Shown here: piece by piece, positions 24,924-34,328 of the stretch
How the letters are laid out: every line of letters starts with the position of its first letter
Position numbering within the stretch: the first letter of the stretch is position 1
NCBI GenBank assembly: GCA_017618115.1
Contig: JAFZUX010000015.1
Location: 1-64,000, forward strand
Source of the DNA: Bacteroidales bacterium
GTDB taxonomy: Bacteria; Bacteroidota; Bacteroidia; Bacteroidales; UBA932
Reading direction: 5' to 3'
DNA length: 64,000 bases
Position numbers and translations under genes: made by a program
The notes under the pieces: model-generated
Databases searched by the model: none
Told to the model about the DNA's origin: nothing
The model's input: the letters and a program-made list of their open reading frames with translations, nothing else

Positions 24924-25832
24924 TTACAAAGTATTAAGCCTATTGTAAGAATAGAGCCACCTAACCGGCACCTGCCCCTCGGTTGCGCTCTGATAATCTC
25001 CTGCAGTACAAGGAACTAACTCTGTCGTGTTGTTTTTAACCAAAGGAACTTCCATCCACCAACGGCCTGTAGCAACGCTCATTATGAAGGTGATATTGTC
25101 TCCCTGGGAACAGAAATCTACAATCTTGTGCTCAAACTGTGAGGAGAGTTTGCCCTTCTTAAACTCCTGTGAAGGGTCTTCTATGATGTTGTTTGCCACT
25201 CCGTCCGCAATATGCCAGATGATTTGGGCAATCAGACGGCTGCATACGCTGCTGAGATTCTTCTCCGAGTAACCGAACAGGAAGACCGTTTTGAGCGAGC
25301 AGGAGAAACCAATGTACCTTGCCACCTGGCAGATCTCGTTGGCTGTAAATCCGTTAGGATTATTGTTGTTCTCGCTTGGGAACTCGCCCCATCTTAAGGA
25401 GGTCATATCCAGGAAGATATATTTGGAGTAACGGAGCATCGGCTCGCAGAGGGTCATATCGTCCCTGAACGGACCCAGGTTCAGCGTCTCAAAACCGCAA
25501 TCATTCATAGCAACCTCAAGTTCAGGATAAAAGAGGTATTTCTGAATGCCGATTACGGAGAAGTTCTTCTGCTTTTTAACTCTCTCTATGAGTTCTACCG
25601 GAATCTTCTCTCCGTTAGAGATAAGCGTGGAGGAGAAACTTCTGCCCAGAGTCAGTTTGGACGGAGCGGGGAGAGCCTCTCCGCAGAGAACCACTTCCAC
25701 TTTTGCTTTGGAACTCTTTTTCTGCTTCTGATTTTTAAGATACTCATCAAAAGTGACCACGGAGAGATACTCCGCCGCCTTCTTACTCAGATAGAGATCT
25801 TTGTAATCTGCGATGATGCTTTTTGAAGCCAT
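24924..25832 (-). CDS. Arginase/formimidoylglutamase-like protein lacking metal ligands
   Basis: A 302-residue protein resembling the C-terminal half of Bacteroidetes formimidoylglutamase-like proteins: YIFLDMTSLRWGEFP, then NPNGFTANEICQVARYIG and IAQIIWHIADGVANN. In true arginase-fold hydrolases manganese is held by GGDHS, DAHxD and SxDxDxxDP motifs. The first two are absent here and the third is reduced to LDMTS, so hydrolase activity is unlikely. It lies six bases after topA in the same direction, a linkage I recall from other Bacteroidetes. No signal peptide. It may be a pseudo-enzyme with a scaffold or regulatory role. Confidence 0.7.
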   Translation of the reverse strand: MASKSIIADYKDLYLSKKAAEYLSVVTFDEYLKNQKQKKSSKAKVEVVLCGEALPAPSKLTLGRSFSSTLISNGEKIPVELIERVKKQKNFSVIGIQKYLFYPELEVAMNDCGFETLNLGPFRDDMTLCEPMLRYSKYIFLDMTSLRWGEFPSENNNNPNGFTANEICQVARYIGFSCSLKTVFLFGYSEKNLSSVCSRLIAQIIWHIADGVANNIIEDPSQEFKKGKLSSQFEHKIVDFCSQGDNITFIMSVATGRWWMEVPLVKNNTTELVPCTAGDYQSATEGQVPVRWLYSYNRLNTL

Positions 25833-25838
25833 ATATTC

Positions 25839-28148
25839 TTACTTTTTAGCAATGATTGCCTTACAATCTTCAAGAGTAAGTTCTGCAGCTGCCTTGCTTC
25901 CCTTTGTTCTAGGAATCTTGTAGTTGCCGCCGTTGTGCTTGATGTAAGGGCCGTATCTTCCGTTGATAATCTGAATATCTTCAGAAGCGAACTCTTTAAT
26001 TATACTCTTTTCCTGCGCCTCTTCTTTAGCCTTCATTATCTGAAGTGCCTGCTCAACCGTAATTGTGTAAGGATCCATCTCTTTCCCGATGGAGTAGAAC
26101 TTGCCGTCATACTTAACGTATGCGCCAAATCTGCCTATTGCTGCTGTAACATCCTTTCCATCAATGGTTCCCACAAGGCGAGGAAGTTCAAACAACTTGA
26201 GCGCCTCCTCAAGAGTGATGGTCTCAATTGACTGATCTTTGTGGAGTGAGGCAAACTGTTTGTTCGGATCATCTGACGCACCCTTCTGTGCCAAAGGACC
26301 AAACTTACCCAAGCGTACTGAGATAACTTTTCCGTCCTTAGGATCAACGCCCAACTCTCTCTCCGAGTTTACGTGGCTCTTCTCCTGAGTCTGAGTCTCA
26401 ACGTCTTTGTGGAACGGACCGTAGAAGTGCTCCAACAGTTTGGTCCACTGGAGTTTGCCCTCAGCTATATCATCAAAGTCCTCCTCAATCTTTGCGGTGA
26501 AACCGTAATCCATAATTTCTCCAAAGTTATCCTCCAGGTACTTGGTAACTACGGTTCCCATATCCATAGGGAAGAGTTTATTCTTCTCGCTTCCGCTCTT
26601 CTCCTTCTGAACGCTCTCCTCAATCTTTCCCTTGCCTGCAACTGCGGAAGGTGCTTTAAGAGAGATCTTTACAACATCTCTCTCTACGCCCGCACGGGTA
26701 TCTTTTACAACGTATCCTCTCTTGCTGGTAATGGTTGTGATGGTTGGAGCGTAGGTACTAGGTCTGCCGATTCCCAACTCCTCCATCTTCTTAACAAGTG
26801 AAGCCTCTGAGTAACGAGGAGGTCTCTGAGTATATTTCTGAAGTGCTGTAATTTCCAGAGCCTCAAGTTCTTCTCCCTTGGTAATGTTAGGAAGAATCTG
26901 ACTTGCAGAAGCCTCTTCCGGCTCGTCATCCTTACCCTCTATATAGAGTTTGAGGAATCCGTCAAAGAGAATCTGCTCACCCTCGCAGATGAACTTCTCA
27001 TTGAACTTGTCTGCAGAGATTGTAACGGTTGTCTTCTCAACTTTGGCGTCTGCCATCTGAGATGCAACTGCTCTCTTCCAGATGAGTTCATAGAGTTTCT
27101 TCTCAGGTGCCGTTCCCTCTATTGTCTTGTTGGCTGCGTAGGTAGGGCGGATGGCCTCGTGAGCCTCCTGAGCACCCTTTGTATGTGTGTGATACTGACG
27201 TACTTTAGAGTAGCTCTCACCGTAATTCTCAACTACCGCCTGCTTTATTGTGTTGATCGCCAGAGATGAGAGGTTGGTGGAGTCCGTTCTCATATAGGTG
27301 ATGAGTCCGCTCTCGTAGAGTTTCTGAGCAATTCTCATTGTCTGAGAGACGGAGAAGCCCAACTTACGGCTCGCCTCCTGCTGGAGCGCCGAGGTGGTAA
27401 ACGGAGGAGCAGGACATTTGGATGCCTCTTTCTTCTCCACGGAAGAGACATTAAAGCGGCAGCCGCTGTTACAGAGCTCCAAAAAGCGAACGGCCTCCTC
27501 CTTTGTGCTGAACTTGGCATCCAAAGTGGCGGCAAGTTTTGCTTTACCATCCAGATTAAAAAGGGCGGTTACTTTATAGAATTGAGCTGCCTCAAAGTGC
27601 TGAATCTCACGCTCTCTATCCACGATGAGCCTTACCGCAACAGACTGTACTCTGCCGGCGGAGAGCCCCTTTCCAACCTTTCTCCAAAGCACCGGTGAGA
27701 GCTCGAATCCCACAATTCTGTCCAGAACTCGGCGGGCCTGCTGCGCCTCAACCAGGTTCTCGTTTACAGTTCTCGGATTCTCTACTGCGTTGAGAATTGC
27801 ATCCTTTGTAATCTCATGGAATACAATTCTTTTTGTCTTATCGCTCTTGAGTTTGAGCTGGTTCTGAAGGTGCCATGCAATTGCCTCTCCCTCGCGGTCC
27901 TCATCGGAAGCCAGGTAAACGGTATCTGCCTTGGCTGCCAGAGCTTTAAGCTCGCTTACAACCTTCTTTTTGTCTGCCGGAACTATATACTCGGGCTTGA
28001 ATCCCTTTGCGATATCAATACCCAAAGAACTCTTTGGCAAATCGCAAATATGTCCGAAACTAGATCTTACGGTGTATCCCTTTCCCAGGAATTTTTCAAT
28101 GGTCTTGGCCTTTGCCGGAGACTCTACAATAACTAATTTCTCTCCCAT
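25839..28148 (-). CDS. topA: DNA topoisomerase I
   Basis: A 769-residue type IA topoisomerase that relaxes negative supercoils. The TOPRIM domain starts KLVIVESPAKAKTIEKFLG and has YLASDEDREGEAIAWHL; the active-site Tyr is in LITYMRTDST; the PPRYSEASLVKKMEELGIGRPSTYA motif (given in two parts: PPRYSEASLVKKM and GIGRPSTYAPTI) follows. The C-terminus has repeats such as GKFGPLAQKG, GRFGAYVKYDGKFY and GRYGPYIKHNGGNYKIP instead of Cys zinc fingers, as in many Bacteroidetes. The arginase-like gene follows in the same transcript. Confidence 0.96.
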   Translation of the reverse strand: MGEKLVIVESPAKAKTIEKFLGKGYTVRSSFGHICDLPKSSLGIDIAKGFKPEYIVPADKKKVVSELKALAAKADTVYLASDEDREGEAIAWHLQNQLKLKSDKTKRIVFHEITKDAILNAVENPRTVNENLVEAQQARRVLDRIVGFELSPVLWRKVGKGLSAGRVQSVAVRLIVDREREIQHFEAAQFYKVTALFNLDGKAKLAATLDAKFSTKEEAVRFLELCNSGCRFNVSSVEKKEASKCPAPPFTTSALQQEASRKLGFSVSQTMRIAQKLYESGLITYMRTDSTNLSSLAINTIKQAVVENYGESYSKVRQYHTHTKGAQEAHEAIRPTYAANKTIEGTAPEKKLYELIWKRAVASQMADAKVEKTTVTISADKFNEKFICEGEQILFDGFLKLYIEGKDDEPEEASASQILPNITKGEELEALEITALQKYTQRPPRYSEASLVKKMEELGIGRPSTYAPTITTITSKRGYVVKDTRAGVERDVVKISLKAPSAVAGKGKIEESVQKEKSGSEKNKLFPMDMGTVVTKYLEDNFGEIMDYGFTAKIEEDFDDIAEGKLQWTKLLEHFYGPFHKDVETQTQEKSHVNSERELGVDPKDGKVISVRLGKFGPLAQKGASDDPNKQFASLHKDQSIETITLEEALKLFELPRLVGTIDGKDVTAAIGRFGAYVKYDGKFYSIGKEMDPYTITVEQALQIMKAKEEAQEKSIIKEFASEDIQIINGRYGPYIKHNGGNYKIPRTKGSKAAAELTLEDCKAIIAKK

Positions 28149-28222
28149 AATTTCCCCACGTTTGTTTTAAAAAGCGGTGCAAAGTAAAATATAAACTCCC
28201 ATTCATTCCAAATTTTTATTTG

Positions 28223-28230
28223 TATTTTTG
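28223..28230 (+). promoter_or_regulatory. -7 box of the PBP1A gene
   Basis: TATTTTTG 40 bases before the ATG at 28270 fits the Bacteroidetes consensus. Confidence 0.5.
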
Positions 28231-28269
28231 TTCCATAATGCGGCTTAAAAGTTGCAGAAACGAGATTAT

Positions 28270-30606
28270 ATGGAGATAAAAAACAAGAATAAAGTTAGAA
28301 AATGGATCTGGCTGGGAGCCTTCAGCCCCGTCATTCTTATCCTTCTGGCTCTCCTTTTGGTCTGGATGTTTGCAGACATCCCTTCTTTTGAGGAGTTGGA
28401 GGATCCGCAGAGCAACCTTGCAACTCAAATCATCGCGGATGACGGTACCATATTAAATACATACCACGTTGAGAACCGCTCCTACAGCAGTTACGACGAG
28501 CTTTCACAAAGTCTTAAAGATGCGCTGGTTGCAACGGAAGATGTGAGATTCTACTCTCACAGCGGAATAGACGGAAGGGCTTTGGTAAGAGTTGCCGTTA
28601 AGTCTCTGGCTATGGGAAACAGGGCCGGCGGAGGTGGCGGAAGTACTCTGAGTCAGCAGCTTGCAAAGTCACTCTTCCCAAGAGATACGGTTAAATCCAA
28701 GTTCCCTGGTGCAAGAAAGTTTGCTCTGGCAAAGACTAAGTTCAAGGAGTGGATTACCGCAATTAAACTGGAGAGAAGTTACACCAAGGAGGAGATAATG
28801 AGTATGTATTTGGATGCCGTTTTCTTTGGAAGACACGCATACGGAATTAAGAGCGCCTCATCTACCTTCTTTGGCAAACTCCCTAAGGATCTGAATGTTG
28901 AGGAGGCAGCACTGCTGGTCGGTATGGTGAACAAACCATCTCTGTATGACCCTATAAGAAATCCGGAACTCTCTCTTAAGAGACGCAACCACGTTCTCAA
29001 GCAGATGCACAAGTACGGCTATCTTACTACCGCTCAGTATGATTCCATAGTCCAGCTTCCAATAACTTTGGCATCTCGAAAGGATGTGGATGTAAGCAAC
29101 GGACAGGCTCCTTACTTTAGAGATATGCTTAAAAAACTTATGGAGGCCCAGGAGCCTAAGCGTTCCAACTACTCCAACTACAACGCATATCAGCAGGATT
29201 CCATCTCATGGAAAGACAATCCGTTATACGGTTGGCTCAACAAAAACTTCAAGCCGGACGGAACAAAATATGACCTCAAGAAAGATGGTCTTAAGATTAT
29301 AACTCCAATCAACTCCAAGATGCAGCGTTATGCGGAACAGGCTGCCGTTGAGCATCTTAAGTATCTACAGCCGCTCTTTAAGGATGACCTTAAATACCGC
29401 CGCCGCTATCCGTTTGCAGATGATACTCCTCAAAACGTAATTGAGAGTATTATGAAACGTTCACGCCGTTGGAGTGACCGTTACAAACATCTCAAGGAGG
29501 CGGGAATGAGTGAAGAGGAGATAGAGAAGAGTTTTGACGTTAAGACTAAGATGCGTGTATTTGCCTGGAATGACAAGGGTTACATAGATACCACCATGAC
29601 TCCTAATGATTCCATCAAATACTTCAAGTCTTTCCTCCGTTGCGGTCTTATGGCAATGGAACCGGAGACCGGAAGAGTAAGAGCATACGTGGGAGGTGCC
29701 AACTACGGTTACTTCCAGTATGACCAGGTTATGCAGGGTCAGCGTCAGGTGGGATCCACCTTCAAGCCGTTCCTCTATACCCTTGCAATGCAGGAGGGTT
29801 ACACTCCTTGTGACCTTGCGGTTAACCTTCCGCAGTCATTTGTTGTGGGCAACACGGTATGGACTCCAAAGGGTGGCGGCAACGGTGCAACCGTTACTCT
29901 GCAGTGGGGACTCTCCACTTCAAACAACAACATTTCAGCCTTTTTGATGAAGCAGTTCGGACCTGAGGCTTTGGTTCAGATGGCTCACAATATGGGTATA
30001 AAAACCTATTTGGAACCGGTTTACTCTCTCTGCGTCGGTAGTGCGGATGTTCCTGTATATCAGATGGTAAGTGCCTACAACACCTTCCCGAGCAAAGGCG
30101 TCTTCATAGAGCCGCTGTTTGTTGAGAGGATAGAGGACAAAAACGGCAGAGTGCTCTCCAACTTCTCCGCAAGGAAGAAGGAAGCCATCGGGGAGAATAC
30201 TGCATATACAATGGTTCAGATGATGAGAGGAGTTGTAGACGGCGGTACGGCCGGCAGATTGCGCCGTTACGTTCAGGGGGGTGAGATTGCAGGTAAGACC
30301 GGTACAACTAACGATAACTCAGATGGTTGGTTCATTGGATATATGCCTCGCCTTACGGTAGGAGTCTGGGTTGGTGCAGAAGACCGTCAGGTTCACTTCC
30401 GCTTTACCGGAATGGGACAGGGAGCAAGCGTGGCTCTTCCTATCTGGGGACTTTTCATGAAGAAAGTTACAGCAGATCCGTCATTGGGAGTCTCTCTTAA
30501 TGACCACTTTGCAAAGCCTGCGGGTTATTCTCTGGATTGCAATCCAAAGAAAACGGCATTGCAGGAAGATATAGCGGACCCGGATAACTTTATTGAGATT
30601 AACTGA
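28270..30606 (+). CDS. Penicillin-binding protein 1A (glycosyltransferase/transpeptidase)
   Basis: A 778-residue class A PBP. A membrane helix lies at residues 12-38. The GT51 glycosyltransferase domain has ATEDVRFYSHSGID (catalytic Glu) and GGSTLSQQLAKSLF. The transpeptidase domain has Ser496 in GSTFKPFLYT, STSNNNISAF as SxN and GKTGTTNDNSDGWFIG as KTG. The ATG at 28270 is used instead of an in-frame TTG six codons earlier. It polymerises and cross-links peptidoglycan in the periplasm. ddl follows 15 bases downstream, so two wall genes are linked. Confidence 0.96.
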   Translation: MEIKNKNKVRKWIWLGAFSPVILILLALLLVWMFADIPSFEELEDPQSNLATQIIADDGTILNTYHVENRSYSSYDELSQSLKDALVATEDVRFYSHSGIDGRALVRVAVKSLAMGNRAGGGGGSTLSQQLAKSLFPRDTVKSKFPGARKFALAKTKFKEWITAIKLERSYTKEEIMSMYLDAVFFGRHAYGIKSASSTFFGKLPKDLNVEEAALLVGMVNKPSLYDPIRNPELSLKRRNHVLKQMHKYGYLTTAQYDSIVQLPITLASRKDVDVSNGQAPYFRDMLKKLMEAQEPKRSNYSNYNAYQQDSISWKDNPLYGWLNKNFKPDGTKYDLKKDGLKIITPINSKMQRYAEQAAVEHLKYLQPLFKDDLKYRRRYPFADDTPQNVIESIMKRSRRWSDRYKHLKEAGMSEEEIEKSFDVKTKMRVFAWNDKGYIDTTMTPNDSIKYFKSFLRCGLMAMEPETGRVRAYVGGANYGYFQYDQVMQGQRQVGSTFKPFLYTLAMQEGYTPCDLAVNLPQSFVVGNTVWTPKGGGNGATVTLQWGLSTSNNNISAFLMKQFGPEALVQMAHNMGIKTYLEPVYSLCVGSADVPVYQMVSAYNTFPSKGVFIEPLFVERIEDKNGRVLSNFSARKKEAIGENTAYTMVQMMRGVVDGGTAGRLRRYVQGGEIAGKTGTTNDNSDGWFIGYMPRLTVGVWVGAEDRQVHFRFTGMGQGASVALPIWGLFMKKVTADPSLGVSLNDHFAKPAGYSLDCNPKKTALQEDIADPDNFIEIN

Positions 30607-30621
30607 TAATACTCACATTTG

Positions 30622-31626
30622 ATGAAGAATATAGCGGTAATGTGCGGCGGTGATTCCTCTGAGAGAGAGATAAGCACCAAGTCTGCACTCAATATTGTAC
30701 AGTTTATAGACAGAGAAAAATACAACCCTTACATAGTTTTCATAGAGAAGAGATTCTGGTACGTGATGGCTCCGGAGTCTCTTACCGTTGATGCCGTTCT
30801 TTCTCATAACGGGGCTCCGGTAATGGATAAGAACGACTTCTCCTGCACCCTCAATGGCAGTAAGTTACACTTTGACATTGCATTCATTATGATTCACGGA
30901 ACTCCGGGAGAAAACGGACTGTTGCAGGGTTATCTGGAGATGATGAAGATACCGTTCAACACCTGTTCTTCATTTGTTTCCGCAATCACTTTTGACAAAC
31001 ACTCCTGCAAACGATTCCTGGATTTTGCCGGCGTTAAGATGGCGGAAGATGTCTTTATCCGCAAAGATTCTCCTTACTCCGTAAGAGAGATAATCAGGAG
31101 GATAGGACTCCCTATGTTCGTTAAGCCAACTGTTGGCGGTTCAAGTTTCGGAGTTACCAAAGTGAAGAGTGAAGAGGAACTGGAACCGGCTTTGCAAAAG
31201 GCATTTACTGAGTGTGACACCATTCTTGCCGAGGCGGCAGTAAAGGGTAGGGAGATGACCAACGGTATTTACAAACTCCACGGCATGATTCACCATCTGC
31301 CTGTTACGGAGATTATTACAAAGAGAGAATACTTTGATTACGAGGCAAAGTATCTTGGAGAGAGTGAAGAGGTTTGCCCTGCAAACATCTCACCTGCACT
31401 GCGTTCCAAGATTCAAAACCTTAGTGAGAGAATCTACTCCTATATGGGTTGCAACGGTATTGTAAGAATGGATTACATTGTAGACGAGAAGGAAGATATC
31501 TACTTCCTTGAGGTTAACACCGTTCCCGGAATGACCCAGATGTCTCTGGTTCCAAAGATGTTGGAGGCGGACGGCATTGCAATGAAAGATTTTGTCTCCT
31601 CGCTTTTGGAGGAGGCTGCCTGCTAA
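30622..31626 (+). CDS. ddl: D-alanine--D-alanine ligase
   Basis: A 334-residue ATP-grasp enzyme making the D-Ala-D-Ala dipeptide of peptidoglycan precursors. N-terminal AVMCGGDSSEREIS, central PMFVKPTVGGSSFGVTKV and C-terminal FLEVNTVPGMTQMSLVP are all present; the Met of TVPGMTQMS is usual for Ddl and the protein lacks VanA-type features. Start ATG at 30622, one codon after an in-frame TTG. It follows PBP1A closely and is probably cotranscribed. Confidence 0.95.
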   Translation: MKNIAVMCGGDSSEREISTKSALNIVQFIDREKYNPYIVFIEKRFWYVMAPESLTVDAVLSHNGAPVMDKNDFSCTLNGSKLHFDIAFIMIHGTPGENGLLQGYLEMMKIPFNTCSSFVSAITFDKHSCKRFLDFAGVKMAEDVFIRKDSPYSVREIIRRIGLPMFVKPTVGGSSFGVTKVKSEEELEPALQKAFTECDTILAEAAVKGREMTNGIYKLHGMIHHLPVTEIITKREYFDYEAKYLGESEEVCPANISPALRSKIQNLSERIYSYMGCNGIVRMDYIVDEKEDIYFLEVNTVPGMTQMSLVPKMLEADGIAMKDFVSSLLEEAAC

Positions 31627-31726
31627 AGAGCCACGCACGCCGCAACACGCAACGCAGTAACAGTATAATAAGCAACAAATACAGACAAATAAAGAACATA
31701 CATAAATTCAACAGACAGCACACATT

Positions 31727-33100
31727 ATGGAAATACCTTTTGCAGAATCGTGGAAAATAAAGATGGTTGAGCCCATCAAACCATCTACAAGAAAAGAGAG
31801 AGAGCAGTGGCTTAAAGAGGCCCATTACAACGTGTTCCAACTAAAGGCGGAACAGGTTTATATAGACCTTCTTACAGACAGCGGAACAGGTGCAATGAGT
31901 GACCGTCAGTGGTCCGCTCTTATGCTGGGAGATGAGAGCTACGCAGGTGCTACATCTTTCTATAAGTTTGAAGCCGTTGTTCAGAAACTCTTTGGTATGC
32001 AGTATGTTATACCAACCCATCAGGGAAGGGCCGCAGAGAACGTACTCTTCTCATACCTCGTTAAAGCGGGTGATGTGGTTCCGGGCAACGCTCACTTTGA
32101 TACCACAAAGGGACACATTGAGAGTCGCAAGGCAAAGGCAATTGACGTCACCTGTGATGATGCAAAAGATACTCAGAAAGAGGTTCCTTTTAAGGGCAAC
32201 GTCTCATTGGAAAAGCTGGAAAAGGTTCTTACCGAGAACAAAGGAAAGGTTCCGTTTATGGTTCTTACCGTTACCAACAACACCGTTGGCGGCCAGCCTG
32301 TCTCCATGGAGAACATTAAAGCAACCGTTCAGCTCTGCCACAGTTACAACGTTCCCGTTGTTATGGATTCCGCCCGCTTTGCAGAGAACGCTTACTTCAT
32401 CAAGACTCGCGAGGAGGAGTACAAAGATAAGAGCATCAAGGAGATAGCAAAGGAGATGTATGAGGGGGTAGATGCAATGCTTATGAGCGCAAAGAAGGAC
32501 GGCGTTGTAAATATGGGCGGCTTCATTGCTACCAACAACAAGGAGTGGTATGAGGGTGCAAAACTCTTCTGTATCCCGTTTGAGGGTTACGTTACCTACG
32601 GCGGAATGAACGGCAGAGACCTTAACGCTCTTGCAGTTGGTCTTATGGAAAATACTGAGTACGAGATGCTTCATACAAGAATCCACCAGGTTCAATATCT
32701 TGCATCTCTGCTTGATGAATACGGCATTCCTTATCAGCGTCCTGCCGGCGGTCACGCCATCTTTGTGGATGCAGACAAGGTTCTTACACAGATTCCAAAG
32801 GAGGAGTTCCCGGCTCAGACACTTACCTGCGAGCTCTATCTTGAGGCCGGGATTCGTGCCTGCGAGATTGGATATATGCTGGCGGACAGAGATCCCGTAA
32901 CAAGAGAGAACCGCTTTGGAGGCCTTGATCTTCTGCGTCTTGCAATCCCGCGCAGAGTCTATACGGACAACCACATGATGGTTATTGCCGCCGCACTTAA
33001 GAATGTCTATGACCGCAGAGATTCCATCACCCGCGGTGTAGCCATAGAGTGGGAAGCACCTCTCATGCGCCACTTCACCGTCCGCCTCAAACGGCTATAA
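31727..33100 (+). CDS. tnaA: Tryptophanase
   Basis: A 457-residue PLP enzyme that splits tryptophan to indole, pyruvate and ammonia. FIDL-type N-terminal VYIDLLTDSGTGAMSDRQW, IPTHQGRAAEN, VMDSARFAENAYFI and the PLP-lysine segment MSAKKDGVVNMGG (residues 254-260 region) are present. Tyrosine phenol-lyase has MERG where this protein has ACEIG (in AGIRACEIGYML); the missing Arg favours tryptophanase. No Trp-bearing leader peptide like tnaC is visible in the 100-base gap before it, so control differs from E. coli. The last residues RHFTVRLKRL match the family end. Confidence 0.9.
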   Translation: MEIPFAESWKIKMVEPIKPSTRKEREQWLKEAHYNVFQLKAEQVYIDLLTDSGTGAMSDRQWSALMLGDESYAGATSFYKFEAVVQKLFGMQYVIPTHQGRAAENVLFSYLVKAGDVVPGNAHFDTTKGHIESRKAKAIDVTCDDAKDTQKEVPFKGNVSLEKLEKVLTENKGKVPFMVLTVTNNTVGGQPVSMENIKATVQLCHSYNVPVVMDSARFAENAYFIKTREEEYKDKSIKEIAKEMYEGVDAMLMSAKKDGVVNMGGFIATNNKEWYEGAKLFCIPFEGYVTYGGMNGRDLNALAVGLMENTEYEMLHTRIHQVQYLASLLDEYGIPYQRPAGGHAIFVDADKVLTQIPKEEFPAQTLTCELYLEAGIRACEIGYMLADRDPVTRENRFGGLDLLRLAIPRRVYTDNHMMVIAAALKNVYDRRDSITRGVAIEWEAPLMRHFTVRLKRL

Positions 33101-33121
33101 CCTTCCGGCCCGTACTTTCCC

Positions 33122-33274
33122 CATAAAACGTGCAAGGTGTCCCACTTTTGGCACCACCTTGCACACCTACCCCCATAAAACGTGCAAGGTGTCCCACTTT
33201 TGGCACCACCTTGCACACCTACTCCCATAAAACGTGCAAGGTGTCCCACTTTTGGCACCACCTTGCACACCTAC
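33122..33274. repeat. Three tandem 52-base hairpin repeats
   Basis: A 49-base unit beginning CATAAAACGTGCAAGGTG recurs at 33122, 33174 and 33226 with 3-base spacers (period 52). The copies are identical except in the spacer. Each contains GTGCAAGGTG and its exact complement CACCTTGCAC around a 15-base centre with a further CCA/TGG pairing, giving a strong hairpin. There is no T tract. They lie between tnaA and prmC, both on the plus strand. Confidence 0.85.
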
Positions 33275-33324
33275 AAGCGTTTATAGTGTTAATTTTGCAG
33301 AGGAAATAAAGAAGGTGGCCTGCA

Positions 33325-34269
33325 ATGAGAATAAAGGACTTCAAAGATAGATGCAGAGTAAGGTTGAGTTCTCTTTACTCTTTGGAAGAGATCAATTCTC
33401 TTTCTCAAAGAGTGTTGGAGGACATCTACAGCATTCCCCGTTACAAGCAGGTGACTTCTCCCAATGATAGTTTGGAGGCATTGCAAACCCCTGGAGAACA
33501 GAACGCTCTGCTTGCTCCTGAAGATGTGATTGAGAGACTGGCACAAGGTGAACCGGTTCAGTACATTGCAGGCTTTGAGTATTTCTGCGGTGAAAAGTTC
33601 AATGTTGGCAGCGGCGTTCTTATTCCGCGCCCGGAGACGGAAGAACTTGTTAATAAGATTGTTGCAGAAGCAAACTCTCATTCTGAATTAAGGGCTCCAA
33701 ATGCTTTGGACAAAGAACTTGTTGTGTTAGACCTTTGCACCGGCAGCGGCTGCATTGCCTGGTCTTTGTGGAAGAGTCTTCCAAATGCAAAAGTTTTCGG
33801 TTGCGATATTTCTGATGTGGCCTTGCAGTATGCTGTATCTCAGAATATCACCCGTGTTTCACGTGCATCAGAGCAAATACCGCAGTCAACGGAGCCTGTG
33901 TTCTTTAAGCAAGATATTCTTTCCAACGAATACTCAGAAGAGTTGCAAAACCTTAAGGGCAAGGTAGATATCCTTGTCTCAAATCCGCCTTATATTGCAG
34001 AGAGCGAGAAGAAACTGATGCACAAAAACGTGCTGGAGTTTGAACCTTCAACAGCTCTCTTTGTAACTGATGACAACCCACTGCTCTTCTACAAACGCAT
34101 AGCGGAACTTGGAAAGGAACTCCTCACCCCAACCGGCAAAATCTACTTGGAAATCAATCCGTTATTTGCATTCGAACTCAAACACTACTTTGAGCAAACC
34201 GGCTACTCCCAAGTCCCCCTCCTCCAAGACATCACCGGCAAACAACGTTTTGCGAATATTCAACTTTAA
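33325..34269 (+). CDS. prmC: Peptide chain release factor N5-glutamine methyltransferase
   Basis: A 314-residue SAM-dependent enzyme that methylates the Gln of the GGQ motif in release factors. VQYIAGFEYFCGEKFNVGSG and LIPRPETEELV are the N-terminal signatures; VLDLCTGSGCIAWSL is the SAM motif; VSNPPYIAESEK is the NPPY catalytic motif. The N-terminal helical domain is somewhat divergent. It follows the tandem hairpins by 50 bases and precedes the toxin-antitoxin pair. Confidence 0.95.
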   Translation: MRIKDFKDRCRVRLSSLYSLEEINSLSQRVLEDIYSIPRYKQVTSPNDSLEALQTPGEQNALLAPEDVIERLAQGEPVQYIAGFEYFCGEKFNVGSGVLIPRPETEELVNKIVAEANSHSELRAPNALDKELVVLDLCTGSGCIAWSLWKSLPNAKVFGCDISDVALQYAVSQNITRVSRASEQIPQSTEPVFFKQDILSNEYSEELQNLKGKVDILVSNPPYIAESEKKLMHKNVLEFEPSTALFVTDDNPLLFYKRIAELGKELLTPTGKIYLEINPLFAFELKHYFEQTGYSQVPLLQDITGKQRFANIQL

Positions 34270-34271
34270 GG

Positions 34272-34311
34272 TTGCATTATTTGCAATATTCCGAACATTA
34301 TTCTACTTTTG
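34272..34311 (+). promoter_or_regulatory. Promoter and operator-like palindrome of the toxin-antitoxin pair
   Basis: TTTG at 34280-34283 and TACTTTTG at 34304-34311 with 20 bases between them fit the Bacteroidetes -33/-7 promoter well. The -33 box lies inside the palindrome TTGCATTATTTGCAA (34272-34286), a plausible site for autorepression by the antitoxin. Confidence 0.6.
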
Positions 34312-34328
34312 CGTTAAAAGAGAAGGGT

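Noticed and set aside
31627..31726. TnaC-like leader peptide before tnaA
   Set aside because: No short frame with a Trp codon and stop is found in the 100-base gap.
31727..33100. Tyrosine phenol-lyase instead of tryptophanase
   Set aside because: The Arg that marks phenol-lyases in the MERG segment is Ile here (CEIG), as in tryptophanases.
33007..33270. Minus-strand open frame of 87 codons across the tandem repeats
   Set aside because: Its Gly/Cys/Trp pattern is only the 52-base repeat translated in rotating frames; no start signal or homologue is recognisable.
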